This document shows positions 1 to 7,020 of a stretch of DNA of 19,832 bases, piece by piece (positions within the stretch are counted from its first letter, which is position 1; each line of letters starts with the position of its first letter). The translations under genes were made by a program, and so were the position numbers. Origin of the DNA: an uncultured Clostridia bacterium. GTDB lineage: Bacteria; Bacillota; Clostridia; TANB77; CAG-508. Below the pieces are notes generated by a model, which was given only the letters and a program-made list of their open reading frames with translations, did not search any database and was not told where the DNA came from. Location of the stretch: assembly GCA_944386335.1 (NCBI GenBank), contig CALXAQ010000077.1, positions 1 through 19,832 on the forward strand, in the 5' to 3' direction.

Positions 1-470
1 AAATCATAAATCATAACTTCATGAAAAAAAACTGTACCAACCTGTACGAAAAGGCTACTGAATACTAATCTTCCACCTAACTTTCTTTTTTCATTTCTAT
101 CTGGTTCATAGGTTACTGGTTTTACTAACATACTAATAATTAAAATAAATAGAGTTAAAACAAAATTTAATGTACTTGTGCCTCCAAAAGCTATTGTATT
201 TCCTATGATTACTAGTATAGTAGCTACACCAATGGGAATACCATTTCCTAAAATAGCTACTAATATGGCAATTCCAAAAGGAGCCAACTCCTTTTGTTCT
301 CCTATGCCTGCCATGGACACCAAAAATGTCAAAATGTATAAAATAATATTTTGTTTTGTAAAAGTTCTTTTTACCACTTCTACAAAAGATTTCTTTCCAC
401 TTTGATATTCTACATCCTCATTCTGATTTTGCTCTTCTTCATCAAAATCTCTTGCTATATTCTGAAACAT
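1..470 (-). CDS. spoIIE: SpoIIE-like sporulation membrane protein, N-terminal part (cut by window edge)
   Basis: An open minus-strand frame starts at ATG 468-470, runs off the left edge without a stop, and gives about 156 residues. A good ribosome site (GAGGTGG) lies about 7-10 nt upstream. The protein begins with an acidic cytosolic stretch (residues 1-30, rich in D, E, N and Q). Hydrophobic segments follow from about residue 42, including AGIGEQKELAPFGIAILVAI, then VATILVIIG and a Leu/Ile-rich span near residues 100-118. The order (cytosolic head, then membrane segments with an 'ELAPFGIA' block) is what I know from the clostridial SpoIIE membrane domain. SpoIIE is the septal PP2C phosphatase that activates sigma-F in the forespore. 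The phosphatase domain would lie outside the window, so the name rests on the membrane part only. Another polytopic spore protein is the main alternative. Confidence 0.65.
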   Translation of the reverse strand, partial: MFQNIARDFDEEEQNQNEDVEYQSGKKSFVEVVKRTFTKQNIILYILTFLVSMAGIGEQKELAPFGIAILVAILGNGIPIGVATILVIIGNTIAFGGTSTLNFVLTLFILIISMLVKPVTYEPDRNEKRKLGGRLVFSSLFVQVGTVFFHEVMIYD

Positions 471-717
471 CCTTACCACCTCTTACTTTTTTAATTTCTT
501 TTTATGCTTTTTATTTTAGTACAAGCTGCCTACAATATTTGTCGTTTTTACGCCCAAAATTAAAAAAGTTTTTTACAACTTGTGATATATTTTTTTATTT
601 ATTTTCTTTTTCCTTCGTTTCTTTTTTGTATTTTATCGTAAAATAGTCGAAAAAACAATAGGCTAGAAGAAAAATGTGAACGCTTTGTTGTTTTCTATCA
701 TATACGAGAATTATATG
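471..717. promoter_or_regulatory. Intergenic region upstream of the SpoIIE-like gene, with possible Spo0A-type promoter
   Basis: No coding region is convincing here. On the minus strand a possible promoter reads TTGTTT (653-658), a 17 nt spacer, then TAAAAT (630-635). The spacer contains a sequence resembling a Spo0A box (AGTCGAAAA on the plus strand at 645-653; consensus TGTCGAA). A perfect 6-3-6 palindrome ATTTTATCGTAAAAT lies at 630-644 over the proposed -10. A second partial 0A-like site (TTGTCG) is near 540. Spo0A control of spoIIE is established in Bacillus; applying it here is inference from short, degenerate motifs. Confidence 0.3.
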
Positions 718-767
718 TGAAAAAAAAGAAAGAAAAAGATTTTACTCATTTTTCTTTCTTTTTTTCA
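718..767 (-). terminator. A/T hairpin after nrdG
   Basis: A near-perfect inverted repeat has a purine arm at 718-737 (TGAAAAAAAAGAAAGAAAAA) and a pyrimidine arm at 749-767, differing by one A, with an 11 nt loop. It sits just 3' of nrdG and before the SpoIIE-like gene, so it probably ends the nrdG transcript. The stem is almost all A-U with no G/C clamp, so it is a weak terminator at best. Confidence 0.45.
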
Positions 768-773
768 TACTAT

Positions 774-800
774 GCAATTTAAGGAACGTCCCTAAATTGC
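774..800 (-). repeat. REP-like palindrome, copy 1 (overlaps nrdG stop)
   Basis: This 27 bp imperfect palindrome has 8-nt complementary ends (GCAATTTA / TAAATTGC) around a conserved core that reads AGGGACGTTC on the minus strand. It overlaps the end of nrdG and supplies its final codons GCA ATT and the TAG stop. Three further copies lie at 5764-5790, 5800-5826 and 6994-7020. Confidence 0.8.
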
Positions 801-1295
801 AAGTTCTACTATTTTATGTTGTTGCAAACATTTTGGTACATCTAATATTCTTTGGTTTTCGGAACCCCTAAATTTTAGAGTTGGATTTTTCTTTTCTTGT
901 ACAAATCTGCCATCTACTAAGACATCTATCTCTTTTAATGCTTCGTTAGTAGTTTCATCATTTCTTGCTTCTAATTGTTCTATGGTATAACCTGAATAAC
1001 ACCATACGTTAAAATTTGGTCTTACCTTTTTCACCTCTTTAATGAAGCTAACTACCTCACCTATGTTTTCTTTGCAAAGTGGTTCTCCTCCACTAATCGT
1101 AATTCCTTTTAAGATAGAATTCTCACATATTTTATCGATAATTTCTTGTTTATGAAATTCTTGTCCATAATTATAGTCTTGTGCTTGTGCATTATGGCAT
1201 CCAGGGCAATGATGTGGGCAACCACTCACAAATAATACGGCTCTCCATCCTAATCCGTTGGATATACTTTCATCATAAAATCCTGCCATTTTCAT
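792..1295 (-). CDS. nrdG: Anaerobic ribonucleoside-triphosphate reductase activating protein
   Basis: NrdG is the radical-SAM activase that installs the glycyl radical on NrdD using a [4Fe-4S] cluster and S-adenosylmethionine. The 167-residue length is usual for the family. The cluster motif CX3CX2C is visible at Cys26, Cys30 and Cys33 (SGCPHHCPGCHN), and a SAM-binding GGEP motif lies at residues 69-72. The start at 1295 has an AAGGGAGA ribosome site at suitable spacing; a second Met at codon 3 is possible. It lies downstream of nrdD on the same strand, with a structured repeat element between them. The last residues (LAI) and the stop fall in a REP-like palindrome, so the C-terminus may have been remodelled by the repeat. 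Confidence 0.95.
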   Translation of the reverse strand: MKMAGFYDESISNGLGWRAVLFVSGCPHHCPGCHNAQAQDYNYGQEFHKQEIIDKICENSILKGITISGGEPLCKENIGEVVSFIKEVKKVRPNFNVWCYSGYTIEQLEARNDETTNEALKEIDVLVDGRFVQEKKNPTLKFRGSENQRILDVPKCLQQHKIVELAI

Positions 1296-1339
1296 TTATT
1301 TCTATCTCCCTTTTCCTATATATTCTTCCTAGTATTTAG

Positions 1340-1462
1340 AGAAGTAATTATCATTTTTTATTACGTTCCATTCGTGCGCTGGTCGGCATAAAGCCTCCCA
1401 ATTGTTGGCTAAAGCCAACTGCTCCTCTTAGGTCACTTCATAAAAAAATGATAATTACTTCT
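1340..1462. repeat. 123 bp MITE-like or structured RNA element with 20 bp terminal inverted repeats
   Basis: The ends are a perfect 20 bp inverted repeat: AGAAGTAATTATCATTTTTT at 1340-1359 and its complement at 1443-1462. The core is richer in G and C than its surroundings. It contains a 16 nt hairpin (GTTGGC-TAAA-GCCAAC, 1404-1419) and a smaller one (GGC-ATAAA-GCC, 1385-1395). It begins 7 bases after the nrdD stop and ends 44 bases before the nrdG start. It could be a miniature transposable element, a structured intercistronic RNA, or a terminator/processing element. No convincing target-site duplication is visible. Confidence 0.7.
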
Positions 1463-1469
1463 AACAGCA

Positions 1470-3770
1470 CTATTGAGCACCCTTTATGCCATTGTCTCCA
1501 CCAATATGAGTTACTCTATCTCGTAGTTCTGCTCTTTTTGCATTATTCCAACGCTCTGTTGTTCCTACTAAATAACCAGTAATTCTTTGAATTGTATCTA
1601 TATTTTTGCTTCCACAAACTGGGCATTCTTTAAGGTCTGCATCCGCATTTTCAAATCCACAATCTAAACATCTAGATCTTGTATGGTTTACGCTTCCATA
1701 TCCCATGTTATATTTATCCATTAAATCCACAACTGCTTCTACAGATTCAGGATTATGAGTAGCATCTCCATCAAGCTCAATATAGAAAATATGTCCTCCC
1801 TCTGTCATAGTATGATATGGTGCCTCTACTTTTGCTTTTTGCTCTGCTGTGCATTTATACCATACTGGCACATGGTTAGAGTTTGTATAATACTCTCTGT
1901 CTGTTACTCCTAAAATGGTACCAAATTCTTTTTGGTCTATTCTTGTAAATCTTCCAGATAATCCTTCTGCTGGTGTTGCAAGTACGGAGTAATTTAGGTC
2001 ATATCTTTCAGAATAATTTTCGCAACATTCGTGAATTAGCCCTATAATTTCTAATCCTAATTTTTGAGATTCTTCTGATTCTGCATGATGCTTTCCTGTT
2101 AATGCTGTTAAACACTCGGCAAGTCCTATAAATCCTACTCCTAAAGTACCATGTTTAATAACTGGTGCAATAGAATCATTTGGTTTTAAATTTTCACTAT
2201 CTTCCCAAAGTCCACTCATTAGTAATGGAAATTGTTTTGCAATAGCAGTGCTTTGGAATTTATATCTATCATATAATTGTCTCGCTGTAATGTCACAATA
2301 TTTTTCTAGTTTTTGCATAAATATTTTCTTTACTGCTTTTTTATAGCTTGCTGTCATGTGTTCTTCGCTACCTCTTCCTAGTACAAAGCTAATGCCTACT
2401 TGCTCTTGTGCTTCGTAAGCTGACTCTATTGCAATTCTTGGAAGGTTGATTGTAGTAAAAGATAAATTTCCTCTTCCTATAGAAGTGTCTTCTCCATGTC
2501 TATCTTTAAATACTCTCGTTCTGCATCCCATGGTAGCACATTCATAATAATATCTATTTGGATCATCTTTATTCCACTTTGGATGTTGATTAAAGGTAGC
2601 ATCTAGGTTAATAAAGTTAGGGAAAAATCTTTTTGCTGTTACCCTACATGCTAATTTGTATAAATCGTAGTTTGGATCTTCTGGTAGATAGTTTACGCCT
2701 CTTTTCTTTTTCCAAATTTGGATTGGGAAAATTGGTGTTTCGTTATTGCCTACTCCTCTTTCTGTAGAAAGTAGTAATTCTCTTATAATACATCTTCCCT
2801 CTGGTGAAGTATCTGTTCCATAGTTAATAGAACTAAATACTACTTGGTTTCCTCCTCTAGAATGGATGGTATTCATATTATGGATAAATGCTTCCATAGA
2901 TTGATGTACTCTTCCTACTGTATTATTAATAGCTGCTTGAATATCTCTTTCGTCTCCCTTTAGTCCTTTTAAATCTTTTTTAATATAATCCTTTACTTGA
3001 TAATCATAAAGATGAGATAAATCTTTATCTAAAAATTCTTCTATCTTTTTTATTTCTTCTACAAAAGATGCTTTTACATATGGTGCTAAATAAAAGTCAA
3101 ATGCTGGAATAGCTTGTCCACCATGCATTTCATTTTGTACTGTTTCCATAGAAATACACCCCAAAATGCTAGCAGTTTCTATTCTCTTTGCTGGTCTAGA
3201 TGCTCCATGTCCTGCTTTAAATCCATTTTTTAATATTTTATCTAATGGGTGTTGCAAACAAGTTAAGGATTTGGTTGGATAATAGTCTTTATCGTGAATA
3301 TGTATATATCCTTTTTGGAAAGCTTCTCTTGCTTCTGGTGATAATAAAAAGTCATCTACAAATGGTTTTGTTGTTTCTGATGCAAATTTCATCATCATTC
3401 CTGCTGGTGTGTCTGCATTCATATTAGCATTTTCTCTTGTTACATCGTTTGCTTTTGTTTCTATAATCTCTAAAAACATTTCTTTAGTTCTAGATTTTCT
3501 AGCAACATCTCTATTATAACGATAAGTGATATATGCCTGTGCTACTTCCTTCCTAGAAGAGGACATTAATTTCTTTTCTACTAAATCTTGTATTTCATAT
3601 ACAGAAACTTGATTTTTGTCTTCCAATTGTTTTTTTACACTATCTGCTATTTTATTAGCTAAATCTATATCTACTCCACCTGGTGTTTGTGACATGGCAA
3701 GTGTAACTGCTTTAATAATTCTTTCTGGATTAAATTCTGCGACTCTACCGTCTCTTTTAATAACTTGCAT
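1470..3770 (-). CDS. nrdD: Anaerobic (class III) ribonucleoside-triphosphate reductase
   Basis: NrdD reduces ribonucleoside triphosphates to deoxy forms without oxygen, using a glycyl radical made by NrdG. The 766 residues show an N-terminal ATP-cone (about 1-92, starting MQVIKRDGRVAEFNPERI), then the catalytic barrel with RGGNQVVFSS (305-314) and a conserved Cys in ATMGCRTRV (Cys416). Near the C-terminus are four zinc-ligand cysteines (701, 704, 716, 719) and the radical motif RITGYL with Gly732. All key residues are present, so it should be active. The start follows an AGGGGGT ribosome site. A sigma-A-type promoter and an operator-like palindrome lie upstream, between it and the divergent flippase gene. 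The adjoining nrdG supports the assignment. Confidence 0.97.
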   Translation of the reverse strand: MQVIKRDGRVAEFNPERIIKAVTLAMSQTPGGVDIDLANKIADSVKKQLEDKNQVSVYEIQDLVEKKLMSSSRKEVAQAYITYRYNRDVARKSRTKEMFLEIIETKANDVTRENANMNADTPAGMMMKFASETTKPFVDDFLLSPEAREAFQKGYIHIHDKDYYPTKSLTCLQHPLDKILKNGFKAGHGASRPAKRIETASILGCISMETVQNEMHGGQAIPAFDFYLAPYVKASFVEEIKKIEEFLDKDLSHLYDYQVKDYIKKDLKGLKGDERDIQAAINNTVGRVHQSMEAFIHNMNTIHSRGGNQVVFSSINYGTDTSPEGRCIIRELLLSTERGVGNNETPIFPIQIWKKKRGVNYLPEDPNYDLYKLACRVTAKRFFPNFINLDATFNQHPKWNKDDPNRYYYECATMGCRTRVFKDRHGEDTSIGRGNLSFTTINLPRIAIESAYEAQEQVGISFVLGRGSEEHMTASYKKAVKKIFMQKLEKYCDITARQLYDRYKFQSTAIAKQFPLLMSGLWEDSENLKPNDSIAPVIKHGTLGVGFIGLAECLTALTGKHHAESEESQKLGLEIIGLIHECCENYSERYDLNYSVLATPAEGLSGRFTRIDQKEFGTILGVTDREYYTNSNHVPVWYKCTAEQKAKVEAPYHTMTEGGHIFYIELDGDATHNPESVEAVVDLMDKYNMGYGSVNHTRSRCLDCGFENADADLKECPVCGSKNIDTIQRITGYLVGTTERWNNAKRAELRDRVTHIGGDNGIKGAQ

Positions 3771-3807
3771 TTTAATACCCCCTATATTCTTTGTTTATTT
3801 TATAAAT

Positions 3808-3822
3808 TGAGAATTGTTCTCA
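3808..3822. promoter_or_regulatory. Operator-like palindrome in the nrdD leader
   Basis: The sequence TGAGAATTGTTCTCA is a 6-3-6 perfect inverted repeat, or 7-1-7 with one mismatch. It lies 38 bp upstream of the nrdD start, between the likely promoter and the ribosome site. It resembles GAGAAT-type Fur-family operators more than the NrdR box (ACACnATATnnnGTGT). Which regulator binds is unknown. Confidence 0.35.
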
Positions 3823-3870
3823 CTTTTTATTTTTTTAAAATAAGATGCTATTCTCTTTGAAATTATCTAC

Positions 3871-3899
3871 ATACTATATGAATTTTTTTAAAAAGTCAA
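3871..3899 (-). promoter_or_regulatory. Likely sigma-A promoter of nrdD
   Basis: On the minus strand TTGACT (3894-3899) is followed by a 17 nt spacer and TAGTAT (3871-3876). Spacing and hexamers fit sigma-A. It would give a leader of about 95 nt that includes the palindrome at 3808-3822. Confidence 0.5.
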
Positions 3900-4152
3900 A
3901 TAGCATATTGTTATGTCTATTTCGTTTATAATGCTTGGTTTTTCTAGTGTTTTATAGGTCTGTCAAATTTATCCAATCTGTTTTTTAGGCAACTTTTTTA
4001 TCGTACCGACTGGTATTAGTCACTTTGTTTTTTCTGTTACAAAATTATTACATTTTTTTTACAAAAATATTACATATTAACATTTGCATTTTTCTTGTAT
4101 TTTTTTTTATCTTTTTTATAGCTATTTTTCAGTACTTTTTTGATCGCAATTT
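3900..4152. other. Intergenic stretch between the divergent nrdD and flippase genes
   Basis: This is very AT-rich and non-coding. It contains a direct repeat of 15 bp (ACAAAATTATTACAT at 4039-4053 and ACAAAAATATTACAT at 4061-4075, 14 of 15 identical, 22 bp apart). A possible plus-strand promoter reads TTGTAT (4095-4100), a 16 nt spacer, then TATAGC (4117-4122). No NrdR box was recognised. Confidence 0.3.
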
Positions 4153-4179
4153 TTAAAATGATAATAATTATCATTTTAA
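4153..4179. promoter_or_regulatory. Perfect Fur box
   Basis: The 15 bp core TGATAATAATTATCA (4159-4173) matches exactly the 7-1-7 inverted repeat described for Bacillus Fur (TGATAAT-N-ATTATCA). The symmetry extends to 27 bp (4153-4179). It lies about 85 bp upstream of the chosen flippase start and about 30 bp after a possible promoter start point. Iron-dependent control is inferred from the motif; the site was not tested. Confidence 0.6.
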
Positions 4180-4262
4180 AAAATAAAGATCTATTAAATA
4201 CTTATAAAAATTCTACTCTTCTATTTTTTCTTTTTTCTCATATATTGTTACAGGTGATAGTG

Positions 4263-5765
4263 TTGAAAAAGGTTCAAGTTTTTTTATTAAACGGCATCTT
4301 ACTGACAACAACATCTCTTTTTATGCGTACAATAGGTCTTTCTTTTAATGTGTATATTTCTAACAAAATTGGTACAGAAGCTGTTGGCATTTATCAGCTA
4401 ATCATGTCCGTTTATTCTTTTGCTATCACGCTTGCTTGTTCTGGTATTCATTTAGCTGCTACTCGTATTGTATCTGAGCAACTTGCTTATGGCTTTGAAA
4501 CGGGAATTAAAAAAGCTATGAATAAGTGTTTATTCTATAGCCTTAGTATGGGATTATTTTCTTGTTTTCTACTTTTTACTTTTTCATCTTTTATTTGCTC
4601 CTACTGGTTACATGGTAAAATAAGTACTTTTCCTTTAGAGGTTTTAAGTTTTAGTTTACCTTTTCTATCTATGTCTTCTGCTATGAATGGTTATTTTTCT
4701 GCCCTTCGAAATGTCAAAAAAAGTGTGTTTTCTCAAATGGTAGAACAATTTTTACAGATGTACTTAGTTTCTTGTTTTTTAAACTTTTTTATGCCGAAAG
4801 GACTAGATTCTGCTTGTCTTGCTCTTGTTTTAGGAAGTACTCTTTCTGAAATGTGTTCTTGCTTTTGCCTTTTTTTATTATATATACATGACAAAAGAAA
4901 ATTAAAAGCAAATCTTTATCAAGATACAAATTATACAAAGCAAATTTTAAAAATCTCTTTTCCTATTGCTATTACCTCCTATATTCGCTCTGGATTATCT
5001 ACCTTAAAGCAAATTCTTATTCCCTTACAATTAGAAAAATCTGGAATGTCTTGTGAATATGCTATTTCTCGCTATGGCATGATTCACGGTATGGTTATGC
5101 CTCTTATTTTATTTCCTTGCACATTTATCAATTCGTTTTCTGGTTTGCTTATTCCAGAATTTTCTTACATGCAGGCAAAAAAGAGTTATCGTAAAATGGA
5201 AATTGCTTTTGAAAAAATATTTAAAGTTAGTTTTATGTTTTCCTTTTTAATTTTGGGAATTTTTTGGTGTTTTTCTCAAGAATTAAGTAGTATGATCTAT
5301 CAAGAACCTGAAATTGCAAAATTCGTAAAAATTCTAGCTCCTTTAATTGTGTTAATGTATATTGATTCTATTGTAGATAGCATTTTAAAAGGGCTAGATA
5401 AACAAGTGATTGTAATGGGAATTAATATTGTTGATTTAACTGTTAGTATTTCTTTTATTTACTTTTTACTTCCTAGTAGTGGAATTATAGGTTATATCCT
5501 TGTATTATATATTAGTGAAATTTTAAACGGATTAGTAAGTCTTTGGTTTTTATGGAAAGAGACGCATTTCTATTTTGATATAGCTAATTGGCTCATCAAA
5601 CCATTTTTTAGCCTTTTACTATCTACCTTTGTATTTTCTATTTTACCATCCATTTCTACTAGTTCTCTCATTGGCATTTGTGTAAAAATTCTTCTTTTTT
5701 GTGTCTGCTACTTTTTATTTTTATACCTATTTAAGGCTGTTCGAAAAGAAGATATGAAAATTTGA
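4263..5765 (+). CDS. SpoVB-like polysaccharide/lipid II flippase (MATE-like superfamily)
   Basis: This is a polytopic membrane protein of 500 residues, with hydrophobic segments spread along its whole length. The N-terminal region (VFLLNGILLTTTSLFMRTIG, then YISNKIGTEAVGIYQLIMSVY) is typical of SpoVB/MurJ-type exporters that flip undecaprenyl-linked precursors for spore cortex or cell-wall polymers. The frame is open from 4140, but the likely start is TTG at 4263 (MKKVQVFLL...), preceded by AGGTGAT at suitable spacing. Starting at 4140 would add a stretch overlapping the Fur box. The stop is directly followed by an inverted pair of REP-like repeats shared with convergent metK. Assignment to SpoVB rather than another flippase of the family is inference. 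Confidence 0.82.
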   Translation: MKKVQVFLLNGILLTTTSLFMRTIGLSFNVYISNKIGTEAVGIYQLIMSVYSFAITLACSGIHLAATRIVSEQLAYGFETGIKKAMNKCLFYSLSMGLFSCFLLFTFSSFICSYWLHGKISTFPLEVLSFSLPFLSMSSAMNGYFSALRNVKKSVFSQMVEQFLQMYLVSCFLNFFMPKGLDSACLALVLGSTLSEMCSCFCLFLLYIHDKRKLKANLYQDTNYTKQILKISFPIAITSYIRSGLSTLKQILIPLQLEKSGMSCEYAISRYGMIHGMVMPLILFPCTFINSFSGLLIPEFSYMQAKKSYRKMEIAFEKIFKVSFMFSFLILGIFWCFSQELSSMIYQEPEIAKFVKILAPLIVLMYIDSIVDSILKGLDKQVIVMGINIVDLTVSISFIYFLLPSSGIIGYILVLYISEILNGLVSLWFLWKETHFYFDIANWLIKPFFSLLLSTFVFSILPSISTSSLIGICVKILLFCVCYFLFLYLFKAVRKEDMKI

Positions 5766-5790
5766 ACTTTAGGGACGTTCTTTAAATTGC
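5764..5790 (+). repeat. REP-like palindrome, copy 2
   Basis: This is the plus-orientation copy of the AACTTTAGGGACGTTC-type repeat. It starts within the stop codon of the flippase gene. With the inverted copy at 5800-5826 it forms a pair resembling a bacterial interspersed mosaic element. Confidence 0.8.
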
Positions 5791-5799
5791 AAATAGGCT

Positions 5800-5826
5800 G
5801 AACTTTAAGAAACGTCCCTAAAGTTT
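5800..5826 (-). repeat. REP-like palindrome, copy 3 (overlaps metK stop)
   Basis: This inverted copy reads AACTTTAGGGACGTTTC on the minus strand. Its first bases encode the last two residues of MetK (Lys-Leu) and the TAG stop. It diverges from the other copies at its right half (TTCTTAAAG in place of TTCTTTAAA). Confidence 0.78.
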
Positions 5827-6927
5827 AATAATTCTTTCCCATGTACTATCTTTTTTTCCAAAATGGCCATAATTGGTTGTTGCTTTATAAATTGGTTCTT
5901 TTAATTTTAAGTACTCTATCATTCCTTTTGGTGTTAAATCAAATTTATCTTTTATTATCTTTAATAATTCTTCTTCTGTTTTCTTTCCTGTGCCAAAGGT
6001 ATCTATATATATAGAAATCGGTTCTTCCATACCTATTGCATAAGAAATTTGGATTTCACATTTTTTTGCATATCCATTTGCTACTATATTTTTGGCAATA
6101 TGTCGAAGCATATAACTAGCGGTTCTATCTACTTTTGTGGCATCTTTCCCAGAAAATGCTCCTCCTCCATGTCTAGCATATCCTCCATAAGTATCCACTA
6201 TAATTTTTCTTCCTGTTAGCCCTGTATCTCCTAATGGTCCTCCAATAACAAATCTTCCTGTAGGATTGATGTATATTTTTGTACTTGAGTTCATCATGTT
6301 AGAAGGAATTATTGAATTTATTACTTTTTGTTTGATATCTTCTCTTAAGGTTTGTATTGCTACTTCTGGTTTGTGTTGTGTAGATACTAAAATTGCTTTT
6401 ATTCTTTTTGGTCTATCGTTTTCATATTCTACAGTTACTTGTGTTTTTCCATCTGGTCTCAAATAGGGAATTTCGCCTGTTTTTCTTACTTTTGTTAGTT
6501 GATAGGATAGTCTATGTGCCATTGCTATGGCATATGGCATATATTCTTCTGTTTCGTCACATGCGTATCCAAACATAATGCCTTGGTCTCCTGCTCCTCC
6601 TATGTCAACTCCCAATGCGATATCTGGACTTTGTTGGGTTACATTTATTTCTATTTTGCAAGTTCTATAGTCTATATCTGTACCTTCATTATCATATCCA
6701 ATTTCTTTTATAGTTTCTCTTGAAATTTTTTCTATATCTATTTGTGCTTTCGTAGTAATTTGCCCAGCAATAACTACTTGATTTTTAGATACAAAAGTTT
6801 CTACTGCTACTCTGGCTTCTTTATCTTGTTCTAAGCAAGCATCTAATATACTATCAGAAATATTATCACACACTTTATCTGGATGTCCTTCTGTTACACT
6901 TTCTGAGGTAAAAATATATTTTTTCAT
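5818..6927 (-). CDS. metK: S-adenosylmethionine synthetase
   Basis: MetK makes S-adenosylmethionine from methionine and ATP in the cytosol. The 369 residues start with FTSESVTEGHPDKVCD, holding the ATP-binding His15 and Asp17. GAGDQG lies at 111-116, the phosphate-binding block GGGAFSGKDATKVDR at 254-268, and GHFG at 354-357. It is about 10-25 residues shorter than typical family members, mostly at the C-terminus: after GHFG only 12 residues remain, and the last two plus the stop come from a REP-like repeat. The catalytic blocks are all intact. It lies 71 bp downstream of a cysteine-synthase-family gene on the same strand, so sulfur amino-acid genes are clustered. There is no room for a SAM riboswitch directly upstream. 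Confidence 0.96.
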   Translation of the reverse strand: MKKYIFTSESVTEGHPDKVCDNISDSILDACLEQDKEARVAVETFVSKNQVVIAGQITTKAQIDIEKISRETIKEIGYDNEGTDIDYRTCKIEINVTQQSPDIALGVDIGGAGDQGIMFGYACDETEEYMPYAIAMAHRLSYQLTKVRKTGEIPYLRPDGKTQVTVEYENDRPKRIKAILVSTQHKPEVAIQTLREDIKQKVINSIIPSNMMNSSTKIYINPTGRFVIGGPLGDTGLTGRKIIVDTYGGYARHGGGAFSGKDATKVDRTASYMLRHIAKNIVANGYAKKCEIQISYAIGMEEPISIYIDTFGTGKKTEEELLKIIKDKFDLTPKGMIEYLKLKEPIYKATTNYGHFGKKDSTWERIIKL

Positions 6928-6993
6928 ATTTGTGTTCTAATCCTTTCGTCTTTTTTACTCTTGTTACTTTCTTACGAAATTTTCATCTATAAT

Positions 6994-7020
6994 GCAATCT
7001 AAAGAACGTCCCTAAATTGC
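6994..7020 (-). repeat. REP-like palindrome, copy 4 (encodes the end of the cysteine synthase)
   Basis: This 27 bp copy on the minus strand reads GCAATTTAGGGACGTTCTTT and continues to AGATTGC. It is translated in the cysK-like frame, giving the tail (V)QFRDVL and the TAG stop at 6999-7001. Confidence 0.8.

Larger units (their letters stand above)
5764..5826. terminator. Inverted REP pair acting as bidirectional terminator
   Basis: Two REP-like copies face each other. The outer 15 bases (AACTTTAGGGACGTT at 5765-5779) are exactly complementary to 5811-5825, and the pairing continues imperfectly inward to a short loop. The long hairpin lies between the stop codons of two convergent genes (flippase and metK), where a shared terminator or mRNA-stabilising structure is expected. 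There is no strong U-tract, so termination itself is uncertain. Confidence 0.5.

Noticed and set aside
718..767. Purine/pyrimidine mirror tract as a triplex-forming element.
   Set aside because: It is a simple inverted repeat just after nrdG, more easily explained as a weak terminator.
4140..4262. Upstream start at 4140 for the flippase.
   Set aside because: It lacks a ribosome site, would put the Fur box inside coding sequence, and adds an N-terminus unlike the family; TTG at 4263 has AGGTGAT upstream.
6928..6998. Possible SAM riboswitch before metK.
   Set aside because: Only about 70 bases separate the genes and no S-box helices or terminator are visible.
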